Virus record (IMG/VR): IMGVR_UViG_3300047453_000009
Coordinates: 1-23,641 of that record
Length of the DNA: 23,641 nucleotides
Strand: one strand, 5' to 3'
Source: a virus
Shown here: in pieces, positions 13,962-22,349 of the stretch
Numbering within the stretch: the stretch's first letter is position 1
Layout of the letters: each line of letters opens with the position of its first letter
Notes under the pieces: generated by a model
Told to the model about the DNA's origin: nothing
Databases searched by the model: none
The model's input: only the letters and a program-made list of their open reading frames with translations
Made by a program: the position numbers and the translations under genes

Positions 13962-14441
13962 TTAGTTGTTTGTTATTTTTGACATTACTCTGTCAAGGGT
14001 TGATTTACTTCTATTTTGTGCAAATAGGTGTGTTGGTTTTTTAGACACCTCTGCTTCTGGACTGTGAGATAATGGCTCTACAGCAGGCTCTTGATTTGAT
14101 AGTTCAGTTGGAACTTCCAATTCTTCTTCCTTTTGTGCAGTAAGCTCTTCAATCATACCTTTTACTTCAGCCATAGCTTTAGCAAGGTCTTCTTTAGTAA
14201 CGTACATATCCATTTTATCTTCTTCTTCCATCACTTCTTCAGTTTCTTCTAGCTCTTCAGTCATTTCAACTTCTTCAGTTTCTTTAACTTCTTCAGCAGC
14301 ATCAACCTGGATGTCTTTAGCTTCCTCAGACAATTCTACTTGGTCCTCAACTACAGGAGTTTGCTCTTCAGCAGTCTCTTCTTTAGTTTCAGTACTAAGT
14401 AAAACGTTTTTGAAACGCTCTACAATTTCGTTAGCTTTCAT
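13962..14441 (-). CDS. Acidic scaffold-like protein upstream of capsid gene
   Basis: From ATG 14441 the product has 159 residues. It begins MKANEIVERFKNVLLS, has a very long Glu/Thr/Val-rich acidic region, then a helix KEDLAKAMAEVKGMIEELTA. It ends with PLSHSPEAEV, HLFAQNRSKSTLDRVMSKI. Proteins with this composition and the final basic, conserved QNRxKxTLDRV segment stand directly before capsid genes in flavobacterial phages and are probably scaffolds; the basic tail may bind the capsid protein. A TTG codon at 14465 could extend the ORF, but the ATG comes before the conserved start. It is 11 bp from the capsid gene. Confidence 0.75.
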   Translation of the reverse strand: MKANEIVERFKNVLLSTETKEETAEEQTPVVEDQVELSEEAKDIQVDAAEEVKETEEVEMTEELEETEEVMEEEDKMDMYVTKEDLAKAMAEVKGMIEELTAQKEEELEVPTELSNQEPAVEPLSHSPEAEVSKKPTHLFAQNRSKSTLDRVMSKITNN

Positions 14442-14511
14442 ATACGAATTAATAAGGTTAAACAATAATTAACTAATTATTTAACTTAATAATTATATGT
14501 TTGTTGTATTT

Positions 14512-14727
14512 TTAGGAAAGGTCCCAGTTCTTATCTTCAGACTCCCAGTTCCGATTCATATCCTCCCAAAAGTTGGAATCTCCTAAACTTATAGACCCTA
14601 TACCTTGAGCAAGAAGCGATCCGTCACAGCATTTTCTACTATATGTCCTTCCGTCTCGACATAAACAACCTCTACGCCCTCCTACAGGGCTAGAGTTTGA
14701 TGCTGTTACATACCTTCTTCTTCTCAT
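14512..14727 (-). CDS. Cys-rich small phage protein (71 aa)
   Basis: The protein begins with an Arg-rich stretch and contains GRRGCLCRDGRTYSRKCCDG followed by SLLAQGIGSI. Cysteines are at 21, 23, 33 and 34. The GRRGCLCxDGxTYSxKCCDGSxxAQGIG motif appears in very small proteins next to capsid or protease genes of Bacteroidota phages, here from memory, and could hold a metal or a disulfide knot. Its function is unknown. Its ATG overlaps the TGA of the protease gene as ATGA, so it is translated with the protease. Confidence 0.75.
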   Translation of the reverse strand: MRRRRYVTASNSSPVGGRRGCLCRDGRTYSRKCCDGSLLAQGIGSISLGDSNFWEDMNRNWESEDKNWDLS

Positions 14728-16250
14728 TTGCTTGATTTAGGATGTTTCTTAGGTAATAAATCGTAGTCTGTAGTGTATTTTGCATTTTCAGGACGACCAT
14801 TCTTGACTAAGTACATAAACGCATTCACTCTTGCGTGCGCCCATTGAGATGCTGACTTAACATTTGGAGAATGGGAAGTATTGAACGCCCCTAAACCTCT
14901 CTGAAACACAGAAGATAACACTCCTACAGTCACTCCGTAGCCTAGTTTCTCTTTGTATTTCTCGTTAAACTCGTCTGCTTTCTTTTGTAGGGATGCACGG
15001 TCTTTTTGGGAGACCTTAGCACCCGTCTTTCCAGACGCATCACCTTTTGCGGACCCCTCACCCTTTGGTCTAGGGTTCGGAGTGTCCGATTTGGGAGCTT
15101 TAGGAGAGCTTTTTATGCCACCTTTTGGTCCTACCTCTGCTAGATTGTGCTTTTTACAGGGCATATACCAGGTTTTGCCCTCAAATTCGTGCGTATGATA
15201 TCCCTCACATCCGATATCCTCAGCAGCTTTCTCTGCAAGTTCTTTCGTTGCGTATGCAAGCCTGTCATCTATTACAGCAGTGTTCTCATCAATAACCATA
15301 GATGCAAACTGACCTCTTCTGAACTGTCTCATCTTACGTATAGCCCAATCCACGCCTTCAGTACCTCCCCAGCCTAGCCAAGCAACATATCCCTTATCTT
15401 TCCAAGGCGTCCCCCTTAAGTCTGGGTCTATAGTAGCATTTCTACGGTGTCTGTTGAATGAAGCCATCCTAGCAATTGTTGAACGGCTGATTTTTTGGCC
15501 CTTAGCGAGCTGATTCGCTCTTCGCCAGCCCACCCTAGTCATTCCCTTAACCTCATCACGACCATAACGTAAACGCCAATTAAGGACTTTCTGTGCATTT
15601 TCTCTTGCTGCCTTAGGATAATCATCATAAGTACGTAATTCAACGTCTAAAGCCTCTGTAAGCTCTTCTATGAGTGATAATGCCTCTAGTTCTTCATCTC
15701 CATACTCAGGAAGTTGCTCTTGCGGACGCTCCATAGCGTCAGCAAAGTGTCCTTCGATGCTGAAGCCTTTTACTTTGCCTGTTTTAACGTAATCTGACCA
15801 TACTGAGTCGTCATATACCTTCATAGAGACCATCCAAGTGCCATTAGGCAGGTCAAAGCCGTATTTTCTTGACTTATCTTGATTTGTGTCGTCTATAATC
15901 CAAGATTCTACTACAGATAAGCCATCTAAGTCTCCATCGTGTTCTAAGGTAGCATTATTCTGATATCCTTTAGTCAGGAAAAGCTCTGAGGCTTTTCTGA
16001 CGGTATCTTCAGAGAAATAAATATAGTATTCATCATCTCCGCTTCTTCGATATATCTTTTTATTGGGAATTAGAGCAGGGCCCATAAGAATCTTTTTCTC
16101 TTGATCTACTTCTGCTAGTTTCACCTCTTGTGAGCTAAGCATAATGAAGTCTTCTTGTATTGCAGGGTCGTCTACGATTGAAATGGCGTCTATTCCACTG
16201 ATTTCGTTTTCCTCGTCAATGATAAGCTCGATTACTTTTATTTCTTCCAT
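14724..16250 (-). CDS. XkdF-like prohead protease with C-terminal accessory cassettes
   Basis: The first 175 of 508 residues form an XkdF/Peptidase_S78_2-like prohead protease: ISIVDDPAIQEDFI, LMGPALIPNKKIYR, NNATLEHDGDLDGL with His104, and GKVKGFSIEGHF with Ser164, the likely catalytic pair. Beyond it are three separate cassettes known to me from other phage proteins. They are YPKAARENAQKVL...RVGWRRANQLA...TIARMASFNRHRRN...WLGWGGTEGVDWA (208-303), DIGCEGYHTHEFEGKTWYMP with Cys348, His352, His354, Cys365 and His368 (332-368), and LGYGVTVGVLSSVFQRGLGA...NTSHSP...WAHARVNAF...TDYDLLPKKHP (417-504, DUF5824-like). The core is normal; the fusion is unusual. It ends by overlapping the 71-aa gene as ATGA. 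Confidence 0.82.
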   Translation of the reverse strand: MEEIKVIELIIDEENEISGIDAISIVDDPAIQEDFIMLSSQEVKLAEVDQEKKILMGPALIPNKKIYRRSGDDEYYIYFSEDTVRKASELFLTKGYQNNATLEHDGDLDGLSVVESWIIDDTNQDKSRKYGFDLPNGTWMVSMKVYDDSVWSDYVKTGKVKGFSIEGHFADAMERPQEQLPEYGDEELEALSLIEELTEALDVELRTYDDYPKAARENAQKVLNWRLRYGRDEVKGMTRVGWRRANQLAKGQKISRSTIARMASFNRHRRNATIDPDLRGTPWKDKGYVAWLGWGGTEGVDWAIRKMRQFRRGQFASMVIDENTAVIDDRLAYATKELAEKAAEDIGCEGYHTHEFEGKTWYMPCKKHNLAEVGPKGGIKSSPKAPKSDTPNPRPKGEGSAKGDASGKTGAKVSQKDRASLQKKADEFNEKYKEKLGYGVTVGVLSSVFQRGLGAFNTSHSPNVKSASQWAHARVNAFMYLVKNGRPENAKYTTDYDLLPKKHPKSSK

Positions 16251-16264
16251 ATATAAATAACTTA
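16251..16264 (-). promoter_or_regulatory. TAAGTTATTTATAT leader before the protease gene
   Basis: The 14 bp next to ATG 16250 differ at one base from the leaders before the chaperone gene (23128) and the 118-aa gene (12307). The plus strand around it (16259-16271) is also a perfect palindrome, AACTTATTAAGTT. Confidence 0.4.
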
Positions 16265-16282
16265 TTAAGTTGCTTTTTGTTC

Positions 16283-17935
16283 TTATCCTATTGATGCGGT
16301 AGTTGTTATATTTCTATCAAGTTCTTGTTGCGTTGATATATCTTTACCAACTACAAATGCTTTAATGGGCTTACCTTGTGACCCACCAACAGCTTGTGCT
16401 AACTGAGATGTTTCAGATGCACCTACTATGTTGAAATCTGGAGCTTCAATTATATCCCCTGATCCAGCTCTACTAGAATCACCGCCCACACCTCCTTTAG
16501 ATGGCGCACCTATACTTGATATTGCTGATCCAGCCTGCGCTACAACAGAAGCAATGTCTATACCAAGACCTATCTTGTTTGCTAAGATTAGCTTTTTAGC
16601 AAAAGCCCCTGCTGCTGGATTAAATGCGGATGCTGCAAGACCTGCTGCTGCTATCGCTCTGTTTGATTTTGTAGTAGCGATTATCATTTCGCCTATTGCA
16701 GCGGCTTTTTCAGCTATTATAGCAGCAACCATAACACCTTTATTTTCTCCGGCTAGACTTTCTAATATTATACCAATACTTCTTATACTATCGACTGTTC
16801 TATATGCTGTATCTACTTTGAATTGTTCGATAAGAGCATTAGCGTTAGCTATATCTTTTTGCTTTTGTAGGAAATCTTTTGAGAATTGATTAAACTCATC
16901 CATACCTGCTTTAGATGATTCAATAAGTTCTTCTCTTGCTTGTTTTCTTACTCTGAGTTGTTCTACAGTTATACCTGCGAATTGAGCCTCTGCAAGTTCC
17001 AACATAGTATAGTCATTCTCAAAAATCTCAGCAAAAGGTTGTAACTTTTTTCTTTGTCTATTAGTCTGTTCTACATACCTCTCTTGTATAGATATTCTTT
17101 CATCTATAAGTACATTTAACTGTGATGAAGCAAATTGTTTTGTAATTGGGTCTACTGCCTCATTAACAAGCTTATAAGCCTCTTCTATTTCACCACCTAA
17201 CTCAGCTAACCTTGCAAAATCCCTTATAACTCTATTTAATCCAGCTTCAGATGGGTCTGTATTAGCCTTTAGCATTTTAGCAAATTGAGGAAACTCAGAA
17301 GAAAGCCTTTTTAACCCTTTTTGTAATTCATCGCCAGTTAATTCTTTTAATGTATCTAATGTACCTCCAGCAGGTCTAAAACCAAGCGTTTGCATTGCAG
17401 CCAATTCAGCAGCTCCTAGCGATGTTGTTAATGCTAATACTTTTTTGTTTGTTTTAGCAAATTCATCTCCTAATTCCTTGGTTGCTCTTTTAGCTTTTTC
17501 TGCAGATTTAGAATAAAAGTCTAAAGCTGTAAGCAGTGCTTGAAAGGCAAGTACTGCACCAAGCGGTCCTCTTAACTCTTTAATTAGACCTTTTATAGTA
17601 CCGCCAAACTTACCTAATCCAAAAGCAGTTTCTTTAGTTTTGGATTGAAGCGTTATAAATAAGGTAGATAACTGAGATAAGTTGTTTGTTACAGCATTAA
17701 TACCATAAGGCATATCCGATATAGTACGACTAAGTTCAGTAAGAGTTGCTCCCGCCAAACCAGCATTACTGTTAGTCTGCCCAAATCCGTCATTAGCACC
17801 ACCCAAAGAACCTCTTAGTTTCTCTGCTGCTGTATCTAATTTTACAAACCCCTTTGTTAAACCATCTATCTTCGCTTTGACTTCACCGTCAATTATTTTT
17901 ACTTCTAATAGATACTCTCCTTTTCCTACTGCCAT
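16283..17935 (-). CDS. Tail tape measure protein
   Basis: The 550-aa protein begins with a short beta stretch (YLLEVKIIDGEVKAKIDGLT), followed by GATLTELSRTISDMPYGI and TNNLSQLSTLFITLQSKTK, a marker of flavobacterial tape measures. Long helical regions follow (residues 130-400), then a hydrophobic part rich in Ala and Ile (about 395-475). A Gly/Ser linker leads to the end AFVVGKDISTQQELDRN, TTASIG. Length implies a tail of about 80 nm by the usual 1.5 angstrom per residue rule (inference). Unusually it comes after the distal tail genes and before the protease. The start overlaps the preceding 45-aa ORF by 10 bp. Confidence 0.88.
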   Translation of the reverse strand: MAVGKGEYLLEVKIIDGEVKAKIDGLTKGFVKLDTAAEKLRGSLGGANDGFGQTNSNAGLAGATLTELSRTISDMPYGINAVTNNLSQLSTLFITLQSKTKETAFGLGKFGGTIKGLIKELRGPLGAVLAFQALLTALDFYSKSAEKAKRATKELGDEFAKTNKKVLALTTSLGAAELAAMQTLGFRPAGGTLDTLKELTGDELQKGLKRLSSEFPQFAKMLKANTDPSEAGLNRVIRDFARLAELGGEIEEAYKLVNEAVDPITKQFASSQLNVLIDERISIQERYVEQTNRQRKKLQPFAEIFENDYTMLELAEAQFAGITVEQLRVRKQAREELIESSKAGMDEFNQFSKDFLQKQKDIANANALIEQFKVDTAYRTVDSIRSIGIILESLAGENKGVMVAAIIAEKAAAIGEMIIATTKSNRAIAAAGLAASAFNPAAGAFAKKLILANKIGLGIDIASVVAQAGSAISSIGAPSKGGVGGDSSRAGSGDIIEAPDFNIVGASETSQLAQAVGGSQGKPIKAFVVGKDISTQQELDRNITTTASIG

Positions 17936-18063
17936 CTTTTATGTTTTTTAAGTGCCTCTTTCAATGTTCTTGGTGCTTGATACTTTCCTTTGGCGATGTC
18001 GATGTAAGGCGACACACCATAGTAATCATCTAACTTCAATAAGTCTAAAATGTCTTTTATCAT
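17926..18063 (-). CDS. Small 45-aa ORF coupled to distal tail and tape measure genes
   Basis: ATG 18063 overlaps the TGA of the 803-aa gene as ATGA, and the ORF ends 10 bp inside the tape measure gene. The product MIKDILDLLKLDDYYGVSPY, IDIAKGKYQAPRTLKEALKK, HKRWQ is helical with a basic C-terminus. Tight overlap on both sides supports translation. I do not recognise a family. Its place just before the tape measure gene is where small tail assembly helpers often stand, but this is only positional. Confidence 0.65.
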   Translation of the reverse strand: MIKDILDLLKLDDYYGVSPYIDIAKGKYQAPRTLKEALKKHKRWQ

Positions 18064-20471
18064 AATACGTTTAATAATTCTAGTTTAGATTCGCCTGTTC
18101 TCAAGTTCGTGTCTATTGAGTTTATAGTAAATACTTTATCTCCAACTTGAAATCTATCATTCAATTTATAGTTAAGCAATACTTTATTTGGTAATTGTGC
18201 AGTTACTCTAAATATCCTCTTTTTAGCATTAAACGCATCTAATATATATGTTTCGTAGAAGTTCTTGAATAAGGAATTTGTTGCTCCATTGTAATCAATC
18301 AAACTCCATTCATCAATCTCATTGTCAAAGTTTAATGTGTACTTTGGAGCGTGATATATTTTATATGTGTCGGATACTGAAAAAGATCCTCCGCTTAAAG
18401 ACAGTGTCGTATTGCTATCAACTGAGTTAACTAAATAAGTTGTGTTATCTGCCTTCTCTACAATATCCCCAGCTACAATAGTAGAAAAGAAGTTCTGAGA
18501 ACTGTCTATCAACTGAGCTGTTCCTGCGGTAGTTACTGTACCTGTTTCTGTTGGTGTAGTACTGTTAGTTCCGCTTTCATTGGTGTTTGATGGTTTCCAG
18601 TAAGATGTAAGACCGTCGTGGCCAAAATCGCTTAAATAGTTTAGTCTGTTCGTCCCTGATAATCCAGTTATTCTTATTCCATAGAACAGAACTGGTTTAG
18701 TTAATACAGGTTCGTAATTTGCTGTTGGTTGAGGTTCTGCTTCTGTTTCTGGCTTGAAGTTATCACTAGCAGAATATCCCCATTGAGTAAATGTTATAAA
18801 ACCCGTGTTATCATTAAACAATCTTTCAAACTTCATATGTTCAAAAGGAACTTTAACATCGTATGGTTTACCCCTATCTATATCTTGTAAGGCAAACTCC
18901 TCATCACCGAATCCATTATTAAAAGTCTCTTGGTGACGCTTCATTAAAAGCGTCTGCCCCTCTTCATAGTTAAAATTTATTTCGCTAAATGGTACTGTAG
19001 CCTCTATATCTGTTTCTTTAGAAATAACGTATTTAGTAATATCGTGTGTAATTGATGGATACGCATCTGAGTTTACGTCACTAGGAGCGTAAAATTCATC
19101 TAGCTTCATTACTTTTATCTTTCCGTAATTAGAACTATTTTTGTCATCAATATAAAAAGCGGTTAGGTTAAACATATTAAATAACCCAGATAGAAAATCT
19201 ATTGTTTTCATCTTAGGTATTTCCTCTGACATAGTTATTGAGTCTATTAAAGATAGTGATCCAGAACCACAATTAAAACTCTCCTGTCTGAATGGGTCGC
19301 TAATAGTGTCAGCCATCGTTAAGGTTACATTAAAACTAAAATCTTGTTTAGATTTGACAACAAATTTAAAAGGCAAATTATTAAGTAAACCACCATATGG
19401 AGTGGAAAAGTTAAGAGACCGAGTACCAGTTACGTCTGTTTCGCTAGCAAAAACATATTGCCCATCTGCAATCATATCCATACTATACTTTACGTTTGTA
19501 AAACCAGCTGTGGGTTGTATAACCAAATTAATAGTTCCATTTCCTGTTAAGGTTGGCTGCGTGGGTAGGTCTGTAAACATAACCTCTTCTCCGCTTGATT
19601 GTATTGTTATAAAAGTATCTCCGCTTACGTGTTGCCAGGCTCCTAAGGTCTTGGTTAATAGTTTTTCTCCTTCACCACCTATTCTACCCTTTAATCTACT
19701 CATCCACATATATAGATTATCTAAAGCATCTGAACTAAAAAAATCATCTGAGCTTCCTGTAGCAAAAGACACGTTAGAATATTTAGCTTCTATTGCAGAC
19801 AATATATCAGTTACCTTTAAAGCTGGTTTTAAATCCCTATATTCTAAAGCAGTAAGTGCATTGTGGCTTGTTGCTGAATTAGAACCGTCATAAGATATAT
19901 TACCATCTATACTGTGCTGACTAGAGTTTGATGTGTCAAAGTAAAGTCTTTTAGTGTGAGTTATAAGTGGGTATATAACAGATGTGGTATTTCCACTTAA
20001 ATTTACACCAGTAGTAAGACCATCTTTAACCTCTGTAGATCCGTATGAGTGATCAAAGGCAGACAAATCAAGCGAACTTAGCTCATCGTCACCTAAAGCA
20101 TCTTTCAGTGTCACTGTATTGCCAAAGAAGGTTATATTATATGAAGAGGGTAAGTTATCCTTCATTTTAACACCATTTAAAAGCACCTTTCCATTTCTAA
20201 ATGGAATGGTGTTTATTTCTATAAATGAATCAACTTTTTTTCTAGCATCAAATGCACCTTCTGATATATGGTAGTTATAAAAGTGCTTAAATATCTTGTT
20301 GTTTGTCTTTGAAGCTGGAAGTGTAAACGACTGAGAAAAATCAGTAAACACTTTAGATATGTCCCTTATATCCTGTATTTTAGAGGTCACAGAAACACTT
20401 TCGTCCTTAAAGAAGTCTATCCGTTGGTAATCCCCTGCTGAGTCTTTGATAAAAAGGGCTACTATATTCAT
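18060..20471 (-). CDS. Distal tail / baseplate hub-like protein (803 aa)
   Basis: The protein begins MNIVALFIKDSAGDYQRIDF, then SVTSKIQDIRDISKVFTDFS and SFTLPASKTNNKIFKHFYNY. This start is a common feature of large tail-tip proteins of Bacteroidota siphophages. It continues with TIPFRNGKVLLNGVKM, SYNITFFGNTVTLKDALGDD, long beta regions, DFLSGLFNMFNLTAFYID and FERLFN. It ends VGDKVFTINSIDTNLRTGES, LELLNVL. A Ser/Thr-rich module (about 640-715, including TAQLIDSSQNFFSTIVAGDI) looks inserted in the C-terminal part. The most likely role is the baseplate hub or tail-tip protein contacting the membrane. Its start overlaps the stop of the 310-aa gene as TAATG. Confidence 0.72.
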   Translation of the reverse strand: MNIVALFIKDSAGDYQRIDFFKDESVSVTSKIQDIRDISKVFTDFSQSFTLPASKTNNKIFKHFYNYHISEGAFDARKKVDSFIEINTIPFRNGKVLLNGVKMKDNLPSSYNITFFGNTVTLKDALGDDELSSLDLSAFDHSYGSTEVKDGLTTGVNLSGNTTSVIYPLITHTKRLYFDTSNSSQHSIDGNISYDGSNSATSHNALTALEYRDLKPALKVTDILSAIEAKYSNVSFATGSSDDFFSSDALDNLYMWMSRLKGRIGGEGEKLLTKTLGAWQHVSGDTFITIQSSGEEVMFTDLPTQPTLTGNGTINLVIQPTAGFTNVKYSMDMIADGQYVFASETDVTGTRSLNFSTPYGGLLNNLPFKFVVKSKQDFSFNVTLTMADTISDPFRQESFNCGSGSLSLIDSITMSEEIPKMKTIDFLSGLFNMFNLTAFYIDDKNSSNYGKIKVMKLDEFYAPSDVNSDAYPSITHDITKYVISKETDIEATVPFSEINFNYEEGQTLLMKRHQETFNNGFGDEEFALQDIDRGKPYDVKVPFEHMKFERLFNDNTGFITFTQWGYSASDNFKPETEAEPQPTANYEPVLTKPVLFYGIRITGLSGTNRLNYLSDFGHDGLTSYWKPSNTNESGTNSTTPTETGTVTTAGTAQLIDSSQNFFSTIVAGDIVEKADNTTYLVNSVDSNTTLSLSGGSFSVSDTYKIYHAPKYTLNFDNEIDEWSLIDYNGATNSLFKNFYETYILDAFNAKKRIFRVTAQLPNKVLLNYKLNDRFQVGDKVFTINSIDTNLRTGESKLELLNVL

Positions 20472-21403
20472 TATCTAACATTGTTTATTACGTCTGAGGT
20501 ATGGTCAAACTGAATCGTATATTGAACTAACTTGTCATTTACAGATGTTTTGAATCTTAGTGATTTTGTAGATGGAGTAACAGGATGAGTTACACTTCCT
20601 TTGGTTAACCATACATACTCACTAAGCATCAACTCTTCTATCGCCTCATTGTATCCCTCTGTAACAAAAGGCGTGTTTAGTGTTGTTTTCTTTGTGGCAT
20701 TAGTATTAAACTTCTGCATCTGATGGTCAGTATTGCTGTAATTAGTATTAGCGTAATCAAATATATTTCTCTTATAACTCTCGCTAGTCGTAGTTATATC
20801 CTCCGTAGACTTGTGGAAGAAGTACATCTCTTGTAACGCACCGAATCTATTTAGAAAGGTAATCTTAGATGAACCAAACTTTGGGTCGCAAACTCTGTGT
20901 ACTGTAAAATAAATTATAGGAGATAGTCCAACCCCTATTACAGTTCCATCAGCGACAGTAGATGCTATTGTGTATTTACCACCTAAAAAATTATATGGAA
21001 TATAAGAAGCTGTGTCGGGTGGTAAGTAAATATCTGTATTAGACTGCAATATTTGAGACGATGGTATTGTTGGATTTACACTACCTGTAAATAATCCATA
21101 TCCATCAAAACCTGTGTCTGCATTTATATCAGTATTTATTACACTTCCTCCGCCATTAGCAGCATTATATTCTGTAAGCGTTGTGTTTATGGATATTGTC
21201 TCTGCTGGATTAGTTTGCGTAAAAGAGTGTTCTATGTAATCTCTGCATAGTTCTGATATTTCAAATACAACCCTATTGTTTATAGCATTCTTAATTATTG
21301 TGTATCTAAGCACACTATCAATACTTATAGTCAGCTTTGCTGAAGCCACACCTGATGTGCTTGCAGTCTTATACTGAGGTGAACGTAATAATATTCTTGC
21401 CAT
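20471..21403 (-). CDS. Distal tail protein (310 aa), possible Dit-like
   Basis: The protein starts MARILLRSPQYKTASTSGVA and contains VVFEISELCRDYIEHSF, a long Gly/Ser/Asn-rich middle and VHRVCDPKFGSSKITFLNRF, GALQEMYFFHKS. It ends with FKTSVNDKLVQYTIQFDH. The block ITFLNRFGALQEMYFFHK is a strongly conserved mark of a Bacteroidota phage tail protein that stands directly before the 803-aa type of gene. By position this may be a Dit-like distal tail component, but the fold is not proved. Coupled (TAATG) to the next gene. Confidence 0.68.
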   Translation of the reverse strand: MARILLRSPQYKTASTSGVASAKLTISIDSVLRYTIIKNAINNRVVFEISELCRDYIEHSFTQTNPAETISINTTLTEYNAANGGGSVINTDINADTGFDGYGLFTGSVNPTIPSSQILQSNTDIYLPPDTASYIPYNFLGGKYTIASTVADGTVIGVGLSPIIYFTVHRVCDPKFGSSKITFLNRFGALQEMYFFHKSTEDITTTSESYKRNIFDYANTNYSNTDHQMQKFNTNATKKTTLNTPFVTEGYNEAIEELMLSEYVWLTKGSVTHPVTPSTKSLRFKTSVNDKLVQYTIQFDHTSDVINNVR

Positions 21404-21414
21404 AGTTTTTTGTT

Positions 21415-21888
21415 TTACTTAAGATTTGGTATTTCTTTCTCTAATTGTTCTTCTAAGTCTAAAGCATAAGCATCTCCTAATTCTTTTGTTATCATACTTT
21501 CTGCGTTTAAGAATGCCTTTGCTACATAATTTATTCCTGGGTATCCTTGAGTAGCTATTTTACGACCTATAAGGTATGTAAGGTCTTTAATTTTTAATGG
21601 TCTTTTACCTCCATATTTATTTGGATATGGTTCATTACCGAATTTTATTTTTATCCAGTTTTGTAGCTTACCTACATTAGGAAATCCACCAGGTCTCCTT
21701 CCTAGATCTACATTTGAATCATATTCAACAGAACTTTTTATACCTAGAAAGTTTTCGTCTACATCAGCCCTGAATGAGTCTCTTAAGTCACCACTAGCAA
21801 CTCTCTTCTTCGAAACAATCTCATTAATCATATCATTAATTAATTGTTTAGATAGCTTATTTAACGTGCCTTGTACTCTTTCTCCCAT
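21415..21888 (-). CDS. HK97 gp10-like head-tail/tail completion protein
   Basis: Starting at ATG 21888 the protein has 157 residues: MGERVQGTLNKLSKQLINDM, SGDLRDSFRADVD, LGIKSSVEYDSNVDLGRRPG, GFPNVGKLQNWIK, PLKIKDLTYLIGRKIATQGY, PGINYVAKAF. SGxLRxSF...YxxxVxxGRxPG...I..WI...G......A..I...I...G......F is the classic layout of the HK97-gp10/tail completion family, proteins at the head-tail joint. The start is TAATG-coupled to the stop of the upstream gene. A TTG codon six bases upstream could add two residues but is less likely. Confidence 0.85.
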   Translation of the reverse strand: MGERVQGTLNKLSKQLINDMINEIVSKKRVASGDLRDSFRADVDENFLGIKSSVEYDSNVDLGRRPGGFPNVGKLQNWIKIKFGNEPYPNKYGGKRPLKIKDLTYLIGRKIATQGYPGINYVAKAFLNAESMITKELGDAYALDLEEQLEKEIPNLK

Positions 21889-22349
21889 TAGCAAATACTT
21901 ACATCGTTATTAGGAAATGATACAACTATATCTACAGCCCATCCAGCAAGCTGATTCTCAAATCTATCTAGGAATGGTTGTGCAGAAACATTGGATTCTA
22001 TTTGGAATAGCTCAGAGAAACCGCTCCCCCTTCTCAGGTCTGACACTAAAATGTTGGCTTCCGCCAACAGAGTGTTTAGGATATCTTGGAGATTGGTGTT
22101 ACCGTAAAATTCATCTTCTGTGCTTGGGTCCCTGTTGTCGTCTACTATATCTAAGAGTATTAGGTTTATTGTTAATTCCAGCTTATGCTCTAAGAAAGTC
22201 ACGTTGCCCATCCCAATATGGGCTAACGGGAATATAGTTGTCTTATTAAGGTCAACTTCAAATAAGTCTCCAAACGATACGGTCTGTATGTTAGGAGATG
22301 TTCTTAGTTTATTTTTTATTTTATCTAATACTTGATAAGCTGCTCTCAT
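21888..22349 (-). CDS. Tail terminator-like protein (153 aa)
   Basis: The protein starts MRAAYQVLDKIKNKLRTSPN. It then has IQTVSFGDLFEVDLNKTTIF, PLAHIGMGNVTFLEHKLELT, DIVDDNRDPSTEDEFYGNTN, LQDILNTLLAEANILVSDLR, FQIESNVSAQPFLDRFENQL, and the end AGWAVDIVVSFPNNDVSIC. The pattern is very typical of a conserved protein before gp10-like genes in flavobacterial phages. Its size and alpha/beta pattern agree with a tail terminator (gpU-like) role, which is inferred. Its ATG overlaps the stop of the frameshifted chaperone extension (TAATG), supporting that the extension is translated. Confidence 0.78.
   Translation of the reverse strand: MRAAYQVLDKIKNKLRTSPNIQTVSFGDLFEVDLNKTTIFPLAHIGMGNVTFLEHKLELTINLILLDIVDDNRDPSTEDEFYGNTNLQDILNTLLAEANILVSDLRRGSGFSELFQIESNVSAQPFLDRFENQLAGWAVDIVVSFPNNDVSIC

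Noticed and set aside
14442-14465. Extension of the scaffold-like protein to a TTG at 14465
   Set aside because: The ATG at 14441 precedes the conserved start MKANEIVERF. TTG extensions also appear at 5352, 3770 and 21894 and were rejected for the same reason.
14953-15377. Plus-strand ORFs opposite the protease gene
   Set aside because: The minus-strand product has clear conserved motifs throughout; the opposite frames have none.
19306-19893. 195-aa plus-strand ORF opposite the hub gene
   Set aside because: It lies wholly within a conserved minus-strand gene and shows no recognisable features.
21501-21520. CTGCGTTTAAGAAT inside the gp10-like gene as a third copy of the TTAAACGCA repeat
   Set aside because: It is a single half-site within a conserved coding region (encoding FLNAES) and lacks the tandem partner, so it is likely to be chance.
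21917-22335. Plus-strand ORFs opposite the terminator gene
   Set aside because: Shadow frames of a gene with strong family resemblance; no promoter or leader in front of them.
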